DNA of 49,654 bases from Petrotoga olearia DSM 13574 (GCF_002895525.1 NZ_AZRL01000002.1:1-49654), one strand, 5' to 3'; shown: positions 16,142 to 24,750, numbered from the stretch's first letter. The notes: generated from the letters alone by a model not told the origin. A program made the numbers and translations.

Positions 16142-17134
16142 TTAATTTATAGTAAAGTATGTGCCGTTTTCTTGTGAGAGTTTTCCGTCTATTTCTAACT
16201 GCATAATAGTGGATAATATGGATGATACGTCTTCTTTTAAGTTTTCACATAGTGAGTCTAAGTTATTATTTCCTTCGTTTATTAGTTTTAATATTTTTTC
16301 TTTTAACTCCATTTCTTCAGGATTTTCAGTGAAGGTTTCCCCTTCTAAGTTGGTTATTCCAAATAATTCTTTAAGGTGTTGTAAAGAGATTATGGGGGTT
16401 GCACCAGAGTAGATTAGATAATTAGTCCCGTATGAATTTAATCTTGTTATATCCCCTGGAACGGCTAATACTTCCCTTCCGTAATCGAGTGCATACCTTG
16501 CTGTTATCAATGATCCACTTTTTTTAGCGGCTTCAACAACTATGGTTTTTTCAGATAGAGCTGCAATTATGCGGTTTCTGTACGGGAATGTGTACTTTGT
16601 TGCCCTAGTGCCTGGAAAATATTCTGATATTATTAGTCCTTCTTCTTTTATTTTGTTGTAGAGTGATTCGTTGGATTTTGGATATATTATGTCTATCCCG
16701 TTTCCAAGAACAGCTATTGTTTTTTTGGCGTTTCTTTGGGCTATTGAGTCGACTCCATAGGCCATTCCACTTACTATAGTGTAGCTGCTCAGGGTTTTGG
16801 CGATTTCAATACATATAGATTTCCCGTAATCTGTGGCTTTTCTTGTTCCAACAATCGAGACCGTTTTACTTTTTAGAAGCGATGGATTACCAAAATAATA
16901 AAGAATTACTGGTGGGTCGTTGATGTTTTTTAATAGATCAGGATATTCTTCGTCCCAGTAAGTAATTATACCTAAATCTTTTATTTTGTCTAAGCTTTGA
17001 ACAATTTTTCTTTTGTTTTCTTCGAATTCTTCTTTGAATAAAGTGGGGGATGTGCTGGTTTCCGTGTATTCTAATAGCTCTTTGTTGGATTTTTTATATA
17101 TCTCTTTAAGGGTTATGATATCTAATATGTTCAA
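16142..17134 (-). CDS. dprA: DNA processing protein DprA/Smf
   Basis: Loads RecA on incoming single-stranded DNA during natural transformation. It has the Rossmann-like DprA domain with SIVGTRKATDYG, VSGMAYGVDSIAQRNA, VLGNGIDIIYPKSN and SGSLITARYALDYGREV, and a short C-terminal winged-helix-like part. I prefer the TTG at 17134 (330 residues), 12 nt after GGAGG. The open frame continues upstream to an ATG at 17203, but those first residues are a translation of the G-rich repeat module and lie ahead of the ribosome site. The spacing is long, so this start is only moderately certain. Confidence 0.87.
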   Translation of the reverse strand: MNILDIITLKEIYKKSNKELLEYTETSTSPTLFKEEFEENKRKIVQSLDKIKDLGIITYWDEEYPDLLKNINDPPVILYYFGNPSLLKSKTVSIVGTRKATDYGKSICIEIAKTLSSYTIVSGMAYGVDSIAQRNAKKTIAVLGNGIDIIYPKSNESLYNKIKEEGLIISEYFPGTRATKYTFPYRNRIIAALSEKTIVVEAAKKSGSLITARYALDYGREVLAVPGDITRLNSYGTNYLIYSGATPIISLQHLKELFGITNLEGETFTENPEEMELKEKILKLINEGNNNLDSLCENLKEDVSSILSTIMQLEIDGKLSQENGTYFTIN

Positions 17135-17176
17135 TGTTTGTGAAAGCCTCCTTCTTTGATGAGACTTGGTGTATTT

Positions 17177-17301
17177 AGCGCCCTTCCCCCGCTCCCCACC
17201 CATCTAAGGAAGTGGCTCTTTATTAGCGCCCTTCCCCCGCAGCCCGCTCCGTGAGAAAAAGAGTCTTTATTTAGCGTCCCTTAGCCCTGCTCCCCACCCC
17301 A
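17177..17301 (-). repeat. Tandem array of three G-rich modules, 48-nt period
   Basis: Copies begin near 17177, 17225 and 17273, 48 nt apart, between dprA and the methyltransferase gene. The first and third each have four G-runs on the minus strand; the middle copy has three. The spacer ATCTAAGGAAGTGGCTCTT recurs at 18012-18031, so spacers are part of the unit and this is no CRISPR. The third copy runs into the coding end of the methyltransferase. Confidence 0.88.
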
Positions 17302-17979
17302 TTCAGAGAAGTATATGGGAGGATGAATTAGTAAATTTCTACCTCCGTTCTTTCTGAATGTCAAAGAGACTAGTTGGGCGTCCTTTTGTTTATTCCCGTA
17401 GGCGATATACATGTGTTGAGGTTCTAAATTGTTTTTATCTAAGATTATTAATACGTCTGAAAGAACGTAAGGATGGATTATAAAACAGCCTAAGCCTTTA
17501 TTTTTTAAAAGATATTTTGAAGCTTTTATGAAAGCTTCTAATACCTTTAAATCACCAGCTGATCTGGCGATTTTTCTATCGCTGATTTGACTTTTTAATC
17601 CATCAAAATAGTGCGGAGGATTTGAAATTACATAGTCTACAGATTCTGTTTCAAAATGATTTTTGACGTTATTTACTTCTGTATTGACAAATTCTACGTT
17701 GCTTATTTCGTTTATTTCTTTGTTTTTTAGAGAGAATTGACATAAATCTTTTTGTAATTCTATCCCTATGATTTTACTGTTTTTTAACATTTTCCCAATT
17801 ACGAGACTGACGTGCCCTATCCCACTTCCTAGTTCTACAATGGTCGAGTTGTCTTTAGCTGGATGAGTGGCTAATAATAGTACACTTGCATGTGTCGGGA
17901 GATGATGTTTGTTGGGTGTTGTTAGTTTTAGTGATCTGTAAAGCTTGTCTATTTCATGGATTTTGTTGGTTGTGTTCAT
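17281..17979 (-). CDS. TrmN6-like SAM-dependent methyltransferase
   Basis: A 232-residue class I methyltransferase with the SAM-binding motif VELGSGIGHVSLV and the NPPHY motif (N6-adenine type). This places it in the TrmN6/YfiC family that methylates A37 of tRNA-Val; the exact substrate is inferred. ATG at 17979 is 7 nt after GGGGTG, and that ribosome site belongs to a G-rich repeat module (17985-18012). At the other end the last residues, Trp-Gly-Gly-Glu-Gln-Gly and stop, are encoded by another module copy, so the natural C-terminus has probably been replaced. Confidence 0.85.
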   Translation of the reverse strand: MNTTNKIHEIDKLYRSLKLTTPNKHHLPTHASVLLLATHPAKDNSTIVELGSGIGHVSLVIGKMLKNSKIIGIELQKDLCQFSLKNKEINEISNVEFVNTEVNNVKNHFETESVDYVISNPPHYFDGLKSQISDRKIARSAGDLKVLEAFIKASKYLLKNKGLGCFIIHPYVLSDVLIILDKNNLEPQHMYIAYGNKQKDAQLVSLTFRKNGGRNLLIHPPIYFSEWGGEQG

Positions 17980-17984
17980 GTGTT

Positions 17985-18062
17985 AGCACCCCTTTGGCCC
18001 GCAGCCCGCCCATCTAAGGAAGTGGCTCTTTATTAGCACCCTTTCACCCCGCTCCCCACCCA
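17985..18062 (-). repeat. Two G-rich modules, 49-nt period
   Basis: Copies at 17985-18012 and 18034-18062 each carry four G-runs on the minus strand, separated by the same spacer as in the array at 17177. The first copy supplies the Shine-Dalgarno of the downstream methyltransferase gene. Confidence 0.87.
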
Positions 18063-18150
18063 TGAGCTTTAAGGGGCAAGCCCCTTAAGATCCCCAAATT
18101 CAAGGTCAAAATCATTTAAAAACTTAGTTTGCATACTTCAGCAAACAAGG
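18063..18150 (-). repeat. Palindromic modules after the lipoprotein gene
   Basis: Contains TTAAGGGG (18069-18076) with CCCCTTAA (18081-18088) and a TTTGC/GCAAA hairpin near 18128-18145. This is the same module order as in the composite repeats at 2019 and 5530. Confidence 0.75.
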
Positions 18151-18160
18151 CATCACCCAT

Positions 18161-19936
18161 TTATTCTCTTTGTAGAAATATAGAATATTCCCCGATGTTT
18201 GGTCTTTCTATTTTAGTATCAATGATGTTTATGAATGAGAATGTCTCAATGTTCATTAATTTTATAGTAGAAGTTTCCATTATTGTTCTGCTGTTTATTG
18301 AAGAGTTGAACAGATCTATTGTTGAGTTTTTAAACAATGATTCTGCCACGTTATTCAGAGATATTTCTTTTAAGTAAGTATTATCGATATAAACACCTGA
18401 TGAGTTCGTTATTTTAACGTAGTTAAATAAGGATGAATCGTAAAGGCAAATTCTTTCTGTGTTTTTTGTATCAATTGAGCTGTATTTATCAAGGGTTGAG
18501 TTTTTAATGAATATTAATTTTCCTTTACCCGTAAATTTAATGTTTTCAAAGTCTGTGTCATAAGCGATTACGGTTCCACCGTTAAGTACAATTTCCCCTT
18601 CTCCAAAGATACGGGTTTTATCAATTCCAGGCATTAGAAACATTACACCTTCAACAAGCACAGCCGCTCCATTATATAACCTGATCTCGTTTCCAGATTC
18701 AACCAAAAGTGTTTTTTCTTTTGGTATTAGTATATCAGAAGATATAACAAAGGGTGTGTTAATTTGTGGCAAGAAAAGGTTTTTATCTATTTTGCTTATC
18801 GTACCAGAAGCATATGGGACAAAAGCCTCTGAGAGAGTAATTATTGGATCAGAAGGAAGCCCGTATGTTCCATTTTTGGTAACTTTTCTTACAAAAATAA
18901 TATCATAATTTGGGTTTTTAAGGAACGTATTTTTTTCTTCAAAAACTTTTTTCCATCCAAATATTTCATCATATCTTTCGATAATGTAATTTCGATAGTT
19001 GGGATCATACCGCCAAGATATATAGTCCAAATCTTCGGAAATTAGTCTTGTTGTAATTTCAGGTGAGGTAGGGATTTGTTTGTCAACGTTAAAAGTTACA
19101 AATTTTTCGGTTTTATTTTTGTAGGAGTCAAAAACAATCATAGTTGCATCTGTTGTTTGACTTAGTAATAAATCTGAAGGGTATTTAACCCCATTTCCAT
19201 CGTCTATGAGCACAAAAAAATTATCATCCCAGTCGTCAGAAATGTTTGTATCGATTTCTGAAAAAAGGTTAACTTTTACAATATCCGAATTTATAACTGG
19301 TGGTTTATCTACATCCGTATTTATTTCAATCGTATGATTGTATGTGTTTTCGACATCATCTTTGAATTGTAGAATGTAACTTTTAATACCAGAATCTTTT
19401 TCCAATTTTATTGAGAAACTGTCTTGAAACGAATTCGAAGAGGCTAATTTAGTGTCGTTGTAGTACAGGCATACCATAGAAAAATCCTCTTCATCTACTT
19501 TGTATTCTAAATTTAAATCGCCTGCTGAGAGTTCTTGGTGGAAATATGATGGTTTTGGTGGAGTAAGATCAAAAGTTATGTTTGTTGCGAACTCAGTGAT
19601 GATTCTATCTTTTCTATCTAAAAATCTAATATTGATTTTATAGACACCGTCGTGAAGGTTCTTCAAATAGATGCCATTAGAGTTTATTGCCCCTTCGCCC
19701 TGCTCCTCAGTCTCTTCAACATTCATAAAGGAGGATGGAGAAATCTCATCTCCATCCAACATTATTTCTACATTTTCATATTGAAAATTTGTTTTTATCA
19801 CTAGGGGAATATTTGGCGAAATTTTGCTTGGAATTTCGATTTGAAAATTAACATCAGAATCTACATCATATTGACATCCAAAGAGTAATATTATTAACGT
19901 GGAAAATAATACAATCTTAGAAACTATTTTGAACAA
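18161..19936 (-). CDS. Putative lipoprotein of unknown function
   Basis: A 591-residue exported protein with a hydrophobic signal (about 5-19) and a lipobox ending LLFGC at Cys21, hence a predicted lipoprotein. The middle looks like two or three beta-sandwich (Ig-like) repeats (about 28-110, 115-205, 210-290). The last 150 residues are rich in short Asn-containing strands and may form a beta-helix-like stack. I recognise no enzyme family. TTG start at 19936 lies 6 nt after GAGGTG, 3 nt from the hflC stop codon, so it is the third gene of an hflK-hflC operon. Residues about 77-83 (GluGluGlnGlyGluGlyAla) coincide with an in-frame copy of the G-rich repeat at 19688-19710. Confidence 0.75.
   Translation of the reverse strand: MFKIVSKIVLFSTLIILLFGCQYDVDSDVNFQIEIPSKISPNIPLVIKTNFQYENVEIMLDGDEISPSSFMNVEETEEQGEGAINSNGIYLKNLHDGVYKINIRFLDRKDRIITEFATNITFDLTPPKPSYFHQELSAGDLNLEYKVDEEDFSMVCLYYNDTKLASSNSFQDSFSIKLEKDSGIKSYILQFKDDVENTYNHTIEINTDVDKPPVINSDIVKVNLFSEIDTNISDDWDDNFFVLIDDGNGVKYPSDLLLSQTTDATMIVFDSYKNKTEKFVTFNVDKQIPTSPEITTRLISEDLDYISWRYDPNYRNYIIERYDEIFGWKKVFEEKNTFLKNPNYDIIFVRKVTKNGTYGLPSDPIITLSEAFVPYASGTISKIDKNLFLPQINTPFVISSDILIPKEKTLLVESGNEIRLYNGAAVLVEGVMFLMPGIDKTRIFGEGEIVLNGGTVIAYDTDFENIKFTGKGKLIFIKNSTLDKYSSIDTKNTERICLYDSSLFNYVKITNSSGVYIDNTYLKEISLNNVAESLFKNSTIDLFNSSINSRTIMETSTIKLMNIETFSFINIIDTKIERPNIGEYSIFLQRE
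19688..19710 (-). repeat. G-rich module remnant inside a coding region
   Basis: On the sense strand this reads AGGAGC-AGGGCGAA-GGGGC. It matches the dispersed module (GGGAGCGGGGCGAAAGGGC) at about 17 of 22 positions by eye and keeps the reading frame of the lipoprotein gene. Confidence 0.6.
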
Positions 19937-20797
19937 TTATTCCACCTCATAGAAAAGTTTAAGCAAAGGTGAATCGTTTGGAAGTACTAAGACGCTGTTG
20001 TTGAAAGAATCTTTGTAAATATCTGTTATCTTTTGGAGTTCGTAGAAATCTTGATCTAAGGAATAAGCCTCTGAATAAATGTTTAGGGCGCTTGCTTCAG
20101 CTGTTCCTCTTATGATTTCGGCTTCTTTTTGTGCATCTGATCTAATCATACTTGCTTCTCTGTCAGCTTCGGCTTTCATCCTTTGGGCTTCTCTTTCCCC
20201 TTCGGCTCTTAATTGAGCAGCCATGGCGTACCTTTCACTTTTCATTCTTTCGTATACCGCCTCAGTGTTTTCTTGAGGTAAATCGGTTCTTTTTAGTCTT
20301 ACATCAACCACATTTATTCCAAAATCTTGGAGTGATGCTTCACTGCGATTTTTTATATCTTCCAAAATAGCCACCCTTTGGAATGAAAGAACTTCAGGAA
20401 ATGTGTAATTTCCTATAACATCTCTTGCATGTGAGTAAACAATGTCGTCGATTCTTGTCATGGCGACTTCTACAGTCCTGAGTGTTTCAATGAACTTTTG
20501 AGGGTCTTCTATCCTCCAAAGTGCATAAGTATCAGCTAAAATAGTTCTTCTGTCAGAAGTTATTACTCTTTCTACGGGTATATCATAGATCATGATTCTT
20601 TTCTCGAGTTTTACTACGTTGTCTATAAAAGGTGTTTTTACGTAAATTCCTGGTTCCGTTTTTATACTTATAATATTTCCAAATCTGAGTACTATTGCTT
20701 GTTGAGTTTGATCAACGATGTAGAAAGCCGTTGTTCCAAAGAGAATTCCAAAGAAAACTATGATTATTACTACTGCCCATAGTGTTGTATTCTTCAT
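19937..20797 (-). CDS. hflC: HflC, SPFH/band 7 membrane protein
   Basis: A 286-residue protein with one N-terminal membrane segment (about 6-27) followed by the SPFH domain (QQAIVLRFGNIIS, YVKTPFIDNVVKLEKRI) and an Ala/Glu/Arg-rich helical region (ERMKSERYAMAAQLRAEGEREAQRM). HflK and HflC form a cage-like complex around the FtsH protease in the inner membrane (family knowledge). ATG at 20797 overlaps the hflK stop (ATGA). Confidence 0.93.
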   Translation of the reverse strand: MKNTTLWAVVIIIVFFGILFGTTAFYIVDQTQQAIVLRFGNIISIKTEPGIYVKTPFIDNVVKLEKRIMIYDIPVERVITSDRRTILADTYALWRIEDPQKFIETLRTVEVAMTRIDDIVYSHARDVIGNYTFPEVLSFQRVAILEDIKNRSEASLQDFGINVVDVRLKRTDLPQENTEAVYERMKSERYAMAAQLRAEGEREAQRMKAEADREASMIRSDAQKEAEIIRGTAEASALNIYSEAYSLDQDFYELQKITDIYKDSFNNSVLVLPNDSPLLKLFYEVE

Positions 20798-21789
20798 TGT
20801 GCCTCACCACCGATAATTTCACTTAAGTCCAAAAAGTTTAATGTGTCTCCTTTTTCTGATACTACTTGCAGCTTTGCATTTTTAATCATTTGTTGTACAG
20901 AGTCTAATATTAATCTTTTTCTTGTGATATCCGCAGAGTTTTGGTATTCTTCCAATAACGCTTTGAACCTTTCGGTTTCTCCTGTTGCCTGTGCAACTTG
21001 TTCGTAGGCGTAAGCCTGAGCATCGTTTAAGATTCTTTGAGCTTCTCCTTCGGCTCTGGGAATAATGTCGTTGCCGTACCTTAGTGCTTCGTTGATAGAT
21101 GTTTGTTGGTCTTGACGTGCGTTGTTAACATCATCGAAAGCAGGAACGACTGGGTCTGGTGGGGTTACCGCTTGCATATAAACATTTTGTATTAGAATAC
21201 CAGAGTTATAACTATCTAGTATAGACTGAACTCTTTCAGCGGTTTCCTGGGCTATTCTATCTCTTTCTGTAGTTAAGACGTTTTCTAAATTAGATAATGC
21301 AACACGTTCTCTAAGTACACTTTCAGAGGTCGATTTAACTAGGTCGTACCCCTGAATCACATTGAAAGCATAAGCCTCAGGGTCGTTTACCCTATACTGA
21401 ACTACCGCTTCAATACTAATTATGTTCTGATCACCAGTGATCATCTCAGCTTCGTCAGTCAAATACCTGTATGTAGGGGCTCTTCCAGTACTGGTAGTTC
21501 TAAAACCTATTTCAACCTTATTTATTGTTCTTACATCGACTATAACATGTGATTGAAAAGGGTACGGAAGATGATAGTGTAGGCCCGGTCCTGCGGTAGA
21601 TTTGTATTCACCAAAAGTCTTAACTAATGCCACTTCAGAAGGCCCTACCTGATAAATGCCAGTTAATAGGTAGGCAGCAATCGCTATGATAACGCCAATA
21701 ATGATTATATTTCGCCATCTACGACCTTCATGATTGTTACCTTCTTCGTTAAATTCTTCATTTGGATTGAAGATTTCATATTCAGCCAA
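20794..21789 (-). CDS. hflK: HflK, SPFH/band 7 membrane protein
   Basis: Partner of HflC in the FtsH-associated membrane complex. The 331 residues have an acidic N-terminus, one membrane segment (about 28-46, IIIIGVIIAIAAYLLTG), the SPFH core (GPSEVALVKTFGEY, GLHYHLPYPFQSH) and a coiled-coil region with YEQVAQATGETERFKALLEEY. TTG start at 21789 has AGGTG 7 nt upstream. It is the first gene of hflK-hflC-lipoprotein. A TATAAT-like hexamer lies upstream near 21841, but I see no good -35 box. Confidence 0.93.
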   Translation of the reverse strand: MAEYEIFNPNEEFNEEGNNHEGRRWRNIIIIGVIIAIAAYLLTGIYQVGPSEVALVKTFGEYKSTAGPGLHYHLPYPFQSHVIVDVRTINKVEIGFRTTSTGRAPTYRYLTDEAEMITGDQNIISIEAVVQYRVNDPEAYAFNVIQGYDLVKSTSESVLRERVALSNLENVLTTERDRIAQETAERVQSILDSYNSGILIQNVYMQAVTPPDPVVPAFDDVNNARQDQQTSINEALRYGNDIIPRAEGEAQRILNDAQAYAYEQVAQATGETERFKALLEEYQNSADITRKRLILDSVQQMIKNAKLQVVSEKGDTLNFLDLSEIIGGEAQ

Positions 21790-21981
21790 AATTACTCACC
21801 TCTCTTAAAAGTTTTAAAAAACTCAAAAGGACATAAAATTAATTATAACATAAAAGTCTAATATGTGAGCAGATTTTTTAATATTAACTATTTTTATTTC
21901 AAAAATACATTAAAAGTTATATCGTGTTATAATAAGTATTGCAGGAGTTGGAGCACAGGGCAAAACATTTTTCTTTTCCTT

Positions 21982-22010
21982 ACGGGTGGGGAGCGGGGGA
22001 GGGGCGCTAA
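21982..22010 (+). repeat. G-rich repeat module, plus orientation
   Basis: Reads GGG-T-GGGG-AGC-GGGGG-A-GGGG on the plus strand, the reverse of all other copies in the window, and heads the repeat cluster that precedes the plus-strand galE gene. From 21790 to 21981, upstream of hflK, I see only AT-rich sequence. Confidence 0.87.
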
Positions 22011-22036
22011 TTAAGGTTTTGACTTAAGAGAGCCAC

Positions 22037-22450
22037 GGGACGGAGCCCTGTTTGCATTACTGTGCAAACCATGTTTTTTTGCAGCCTTGTGCAAAAAAAA
22101 TTTATCAAAACAAAATTAGGTTTTGGGGATCTTAAGGGGTTTACCCCTTTTGCAGCTTTGTGCAAAAAGCTTTTTGCTGATCTGTGCAAAATGGTCTTTT
22201 TCCTAATGCTTTTGAATAACTTTCCTAAACTCAATTGCTTTGCTTTTGCCGTTTTATGCAAAAAGCTTTTCTAAGTTTGCCGCATTGTGCAAACAATGTT
22301 TTCAAATGATTTTGACCTTGATTTGGGGTTTTTAAGGGGGTTCCCCTTAACGTTCGGGGATCTTAAGGGGGGAACCCTTTTGCAGCCTTGTGCAAAAAAA
22401 ATTTATCAAAACAAAATTAGGTTTTGGGGATCTTAAGGGGTTTACCCCTT
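22037..22450 (+). repeat. Cluster of TTTGCA/TGCAAA palindromes with a 73-nt direct repeat
   Basis: Seven or more hairpins of the type TTTGCA-N6-TGCAAA occur in about 400 nt (near 22051, 22077, 22149, 22174, 22247, 22279 and 22378). Two 73-nt blocks, 22077-22149 and 22378-22450, are identical; each ends with GGGGATCTTAAGGGG and its palindromic half CCCCTT. A GGG-ACGGAG-CCC module lies at 22047. Open frames of 70-84 codons on both strands here follow from the repeats and are not supported as genes. The galE ribosome site follows at once. Confidence 0.87.
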
Positions 22451-22469
22451 AACGCTTGGAGGTAAAAAT

Positions 22470-23411
22470 ATGGTTGATAAGGACAAACATCGAATCCTTG
22501 TTACCGGAGGTGCTGGTTTCATCGGTTCGAACTTAGTAGACAGATTGATAAAAGAAGGCTATTCGGTAGTGGTTATCGATAATCTTTCCACAGGGAAGGT
22601 AAAATTTTTATCCCCTTTTGCTCTTTTTTATCAGCAGGATATTAGAGATTATAATGTTTTGGATAAAATATTTGAAACGCACAAGTTCGATTATGTGTTT
22701 CATTTAGCGGCTCAGATCTCTGTCCCTGATTCTGTTAAAGATCCTAACTTAGACGCTGAAATCAACGTACTTGGTACTTTGAATTTATTGAAATTATCCG
22801 TTAAGTACGGGATCAAAAAGTTCATATTTTCTTCTACAGGCGGGGCTATTTACGGTGATAATGCTCCTATTCCCACCACAGAAGATTATTGCCCACACCC
22901 TATTAGTCCTTATGCTATTTCAAAACTTGCTTGCGAAAAATACATAGAGTTTTATTCGCTCCAGTATGATTTGAATTACACTATATTGAGATATGCGAAT
23001 GTATATGGCCCAAAGCAAACTCCCAAAGGAGAAGCCGGGGTAGTAGCAATCTTTACACAAAATATGTTTGAGAAAAAAGAGATAGTTATTTACGGTGATG
23101 GTGAACAAGTGCGGGATTTTGTACATGTTTTTGATGTTGTTGAAGCCAACTTTTTATCAATAAATAAAGCGGATAAAGAGACAATAAATATCTCAACCAA
23201 TAAAAAGTCTACTGTAAACGAGCTTTTTGAAGTGATGAAAAGGAAAACAGGATATGAGAATGAACCGATTTATAAACCAGAGAGAGATGGGGATGTGAAG
23301 ATGAGTTTGCTTTCGAATGCGAAGGCGAAAAGTATTTTAGAATGGGAGCCTAAATACGATTTAGAAAAAGGGGTGGAAAACACTATTGAGTGGTACACAA
23401 CCTCTTTATGA
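22470..23411 (+). CDS. galE: NAD-dependent sugar epimerase, UDP-glucose 4-epimerase type
   Basis: A 313-residue short-chain dehydrogenase of the extended type with NAD-binding VTGGAGFIGSNLVDRL, the FSSTGGAIYGD segment and the catalytic YAISK (Tyr-X3-Lys). It most likely interconverts UDP-glucose and UDP-galactose, but related epimerases act on UDP-GlcNAc or UDP-glucuronate, so the symbol is tentative. The ATG has GGAGG 7 nt upstream. The upstream 0.5 kb is a repeat cluster. Its last 26 nt overlap the start of rarA, so the two are translationally linked although unrelated in role. Confidence 0.88.
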   Translation: MVDKDKHRILVTGGAGFIGSNLVDRLIKEGYSVVVIDNLSTGKVKFLSPFALFYQQDIRDYNVLDKIFETHKFDYVFHLAAQISVPDSVKDPNLDAEINVLGTLNLLKLSVKYGIKKFIFSSTGGAIYGDNAPIPTTEDYCPHPISPYAISKLACEKYIEFYSLQYDLNYTILRYANVYGPKQTPKGEAGVVAIFTQNMFEKKEIVIYGDGEQVRDFVHVFDVVEANFLSINKADKETINISTNKKSTVNELFEVMKRKTGYENEPIYKPERDGDVKMSLLSNAKAKSILEWEPKYDLEKGVENTIEWYTTSL

Positions 23412-24621
23412 GATAATTAGACCAAAAAAGGTTGATGAGATACTGGGTAACGAAAAGTTGAAAGAAATTCTTAAAACCTGGATAAATAATAAAAAGGTTA
23501 GATCTTTCGTTATATATGGGGAACCTGGTAGCGGTAAGTCTACAATTGTAAGGGCTTTAATAAATGAGGTAAAAGATTATTACGATGTTTTTTCTATTTC
23601 AGGGGCAATAGAAGGAAAGAAAAAAATAAAGGATATAATAGGGCAAAAGAATAATCTTTTTTCAAAACCCAAATTATTATTTGTCGACGAAATACATCGA
23701 TTAAATAAAGCTGAACAAGATACCTTACTTCTAAGTGTTGAAACTGGAGAATTAACTCTGATAGGTGCGACAACAGAAAATCCAGCTATTAGCGTTAATC
23801 CTGCATTGTTATCCAGGGTATTAGTTTTTAAAACTAAAGAACTAACTACTGAAGACTATGAAAAATTATTTCAACAAATAGAAGATTATTACAAAGATTT
23901 AAAAATTACCAAAGAAGCACGCAAAGCACTGATAGAATATGCTGGAAATGATCTTAGAAGGATAATGAATCTAATAGAAACAGCAAATGAAGCCGGGATC
24001 AATTCTATTGATTTAGAATTTCTTAAAGATTTCACAGGTTATCGACTAACTTACGATAAAAACTCAAAATATAGTTTAATTTCTGCGTATATAAAAAGTA
24101 TGAGGGGAAGCGATGTGGACGCGGCACTGTTGTATCTTGCTTATATGCTTGAAAGCGGTGAAGACCCTATGTATATAGCAAGAAGAATGGTCATTTTATC
24201 TGCCGAGGATGTTGGTTTAGCAGATCCTAACGCCTTAAATATAGCCGTATCAGCCATGATAGCTACTGAACATGTTGGTTACCCCGAATGTTATCTTCCA
24301 TTATCTGAAGCTACAATTTATCTGTGTTCATCACTAAAATCCAATTCAGCATACCTAGCGTACGCTAAAGCCAAAGAGTTTATAAGCCAAAATAATTTCG
24401 AGATTCCACCTAAATTGATAAATCCCTTGAACAAAAGAATGAAAAAACAAGGTTTTGGAGAGGGATACAAGTATCCTCACGATTATGGAGGTTTCGTTAG
24501 GGAAAGTTACATGCCAGAAGGTTTTGAAAAAATCCAATTTTTCATCCCTAAAGAAGTTGGTATAGAAAAACGCATAAAAGAGCGGTTAAAAGATCTCTGG
24601 AAAGACAAAAAGAATTATTGA
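23386..24621 (+). CDS. rarA: Replication-associated recombination protein A (RarA/MgsA)
   Basis: A 411-residue AAA+ ATPase related to clamp loaders that acts at stalled replication forks. It has Walker A GEPGSGKST, Walker B LLFVDEIHRLNKAEQD, sensor 1 GATTENPA, an LLSRV arginine-finger box and the C-terminal tetramerisation region (MRGSDVDAALLYLAYMLESGEDP, ILSAEDVGLADP). Start TTG at 23386 lies about 9 nt after GGGGTGG, inside galE. After it comes the regulatory region of the first opp operon. Confidence 0.93.
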   Translation: MSGTQPLYEIIRPKKVDEILGNEKLKEILKTWINNKKVRSFVIYGEPGSGKSTIVRALINEVKDYYDVFSISGAIEGKKKIKDIIGQKNNLFSKPKLLFVDEIHRLNKAEQDTLLLSVETGELTLIGATTENPAISVNPALLSRVLVFKTKELTTEDYEKLFQQIEDYYKDLKITKEARKALIEYAGNDLRRIMNLIETANEAGINSIDLEFLKDFTGYRLTYDKNSKYSLISAYIKSMRGSDVDAALLYLAYMLESGEDPMYIARRMVILSAEDVGLADPNALNIAVSAMIATEHVGYPECYLPLSEATIYLCSSLKSNSAYLAYAKAKEFISQNNFEIPPKLINPLNKRMKKQGFGEGYKYPHDYGGFVRESYMPEGFEKIQFFIPKEVGIEKRIKERLKDLWKDKKNY

Positions 24622-24647
24622 ATAAAAAATTTGAAATTTTTTTCATA

Positions 24648-24750
24648 AAAATTTGAAAAAGTTAGCATTAATGAAATTTCTTTCATTATTTGGGAATAAT
24701 TAGCAATAAATACTGTAGACTATTGTTAATTAGTTTTTTTCTACTTGACA
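24648..24750 (+). promoter_or_regulatory. 103-bp conserved upstream element, first opp operon
   Basis: This stretch aligns without gaps to 31830-31932, upstream of the second opp operon, at about 91 of 103 positions by hand count, and both end in the -35 box. It contains the palindrome ATGAAA-N4-TTTCAT (24671-24686) and two TTAGCA-type half-sites. Such strong non-coding conservation between two promoters points to binding sites for a shared regulator. Confidence 0.8.

Noticed and set aside
17135-17203. N-terminal extension of dprA starting at ATG 17203
   Set aside because: The extra residues are encoded by the G-rich repeat module and by the sequence around the ribosome site. DprA proteins do not begin this way.
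17177-17301. Possible CRISPR array from evenly spaced repeats
   Set aside because: Spacers are themselves conserved between copies, only two or three units occur together, and no cas gene is near.
22007-22274. Overlapping open frames on both strands (84 and 70 codons) in the repeat cluster
   Set aside because: They are translations of the palindromic modules, lack ribosome sites and overlap each other fully. The palindromes keep both strands open by chance.
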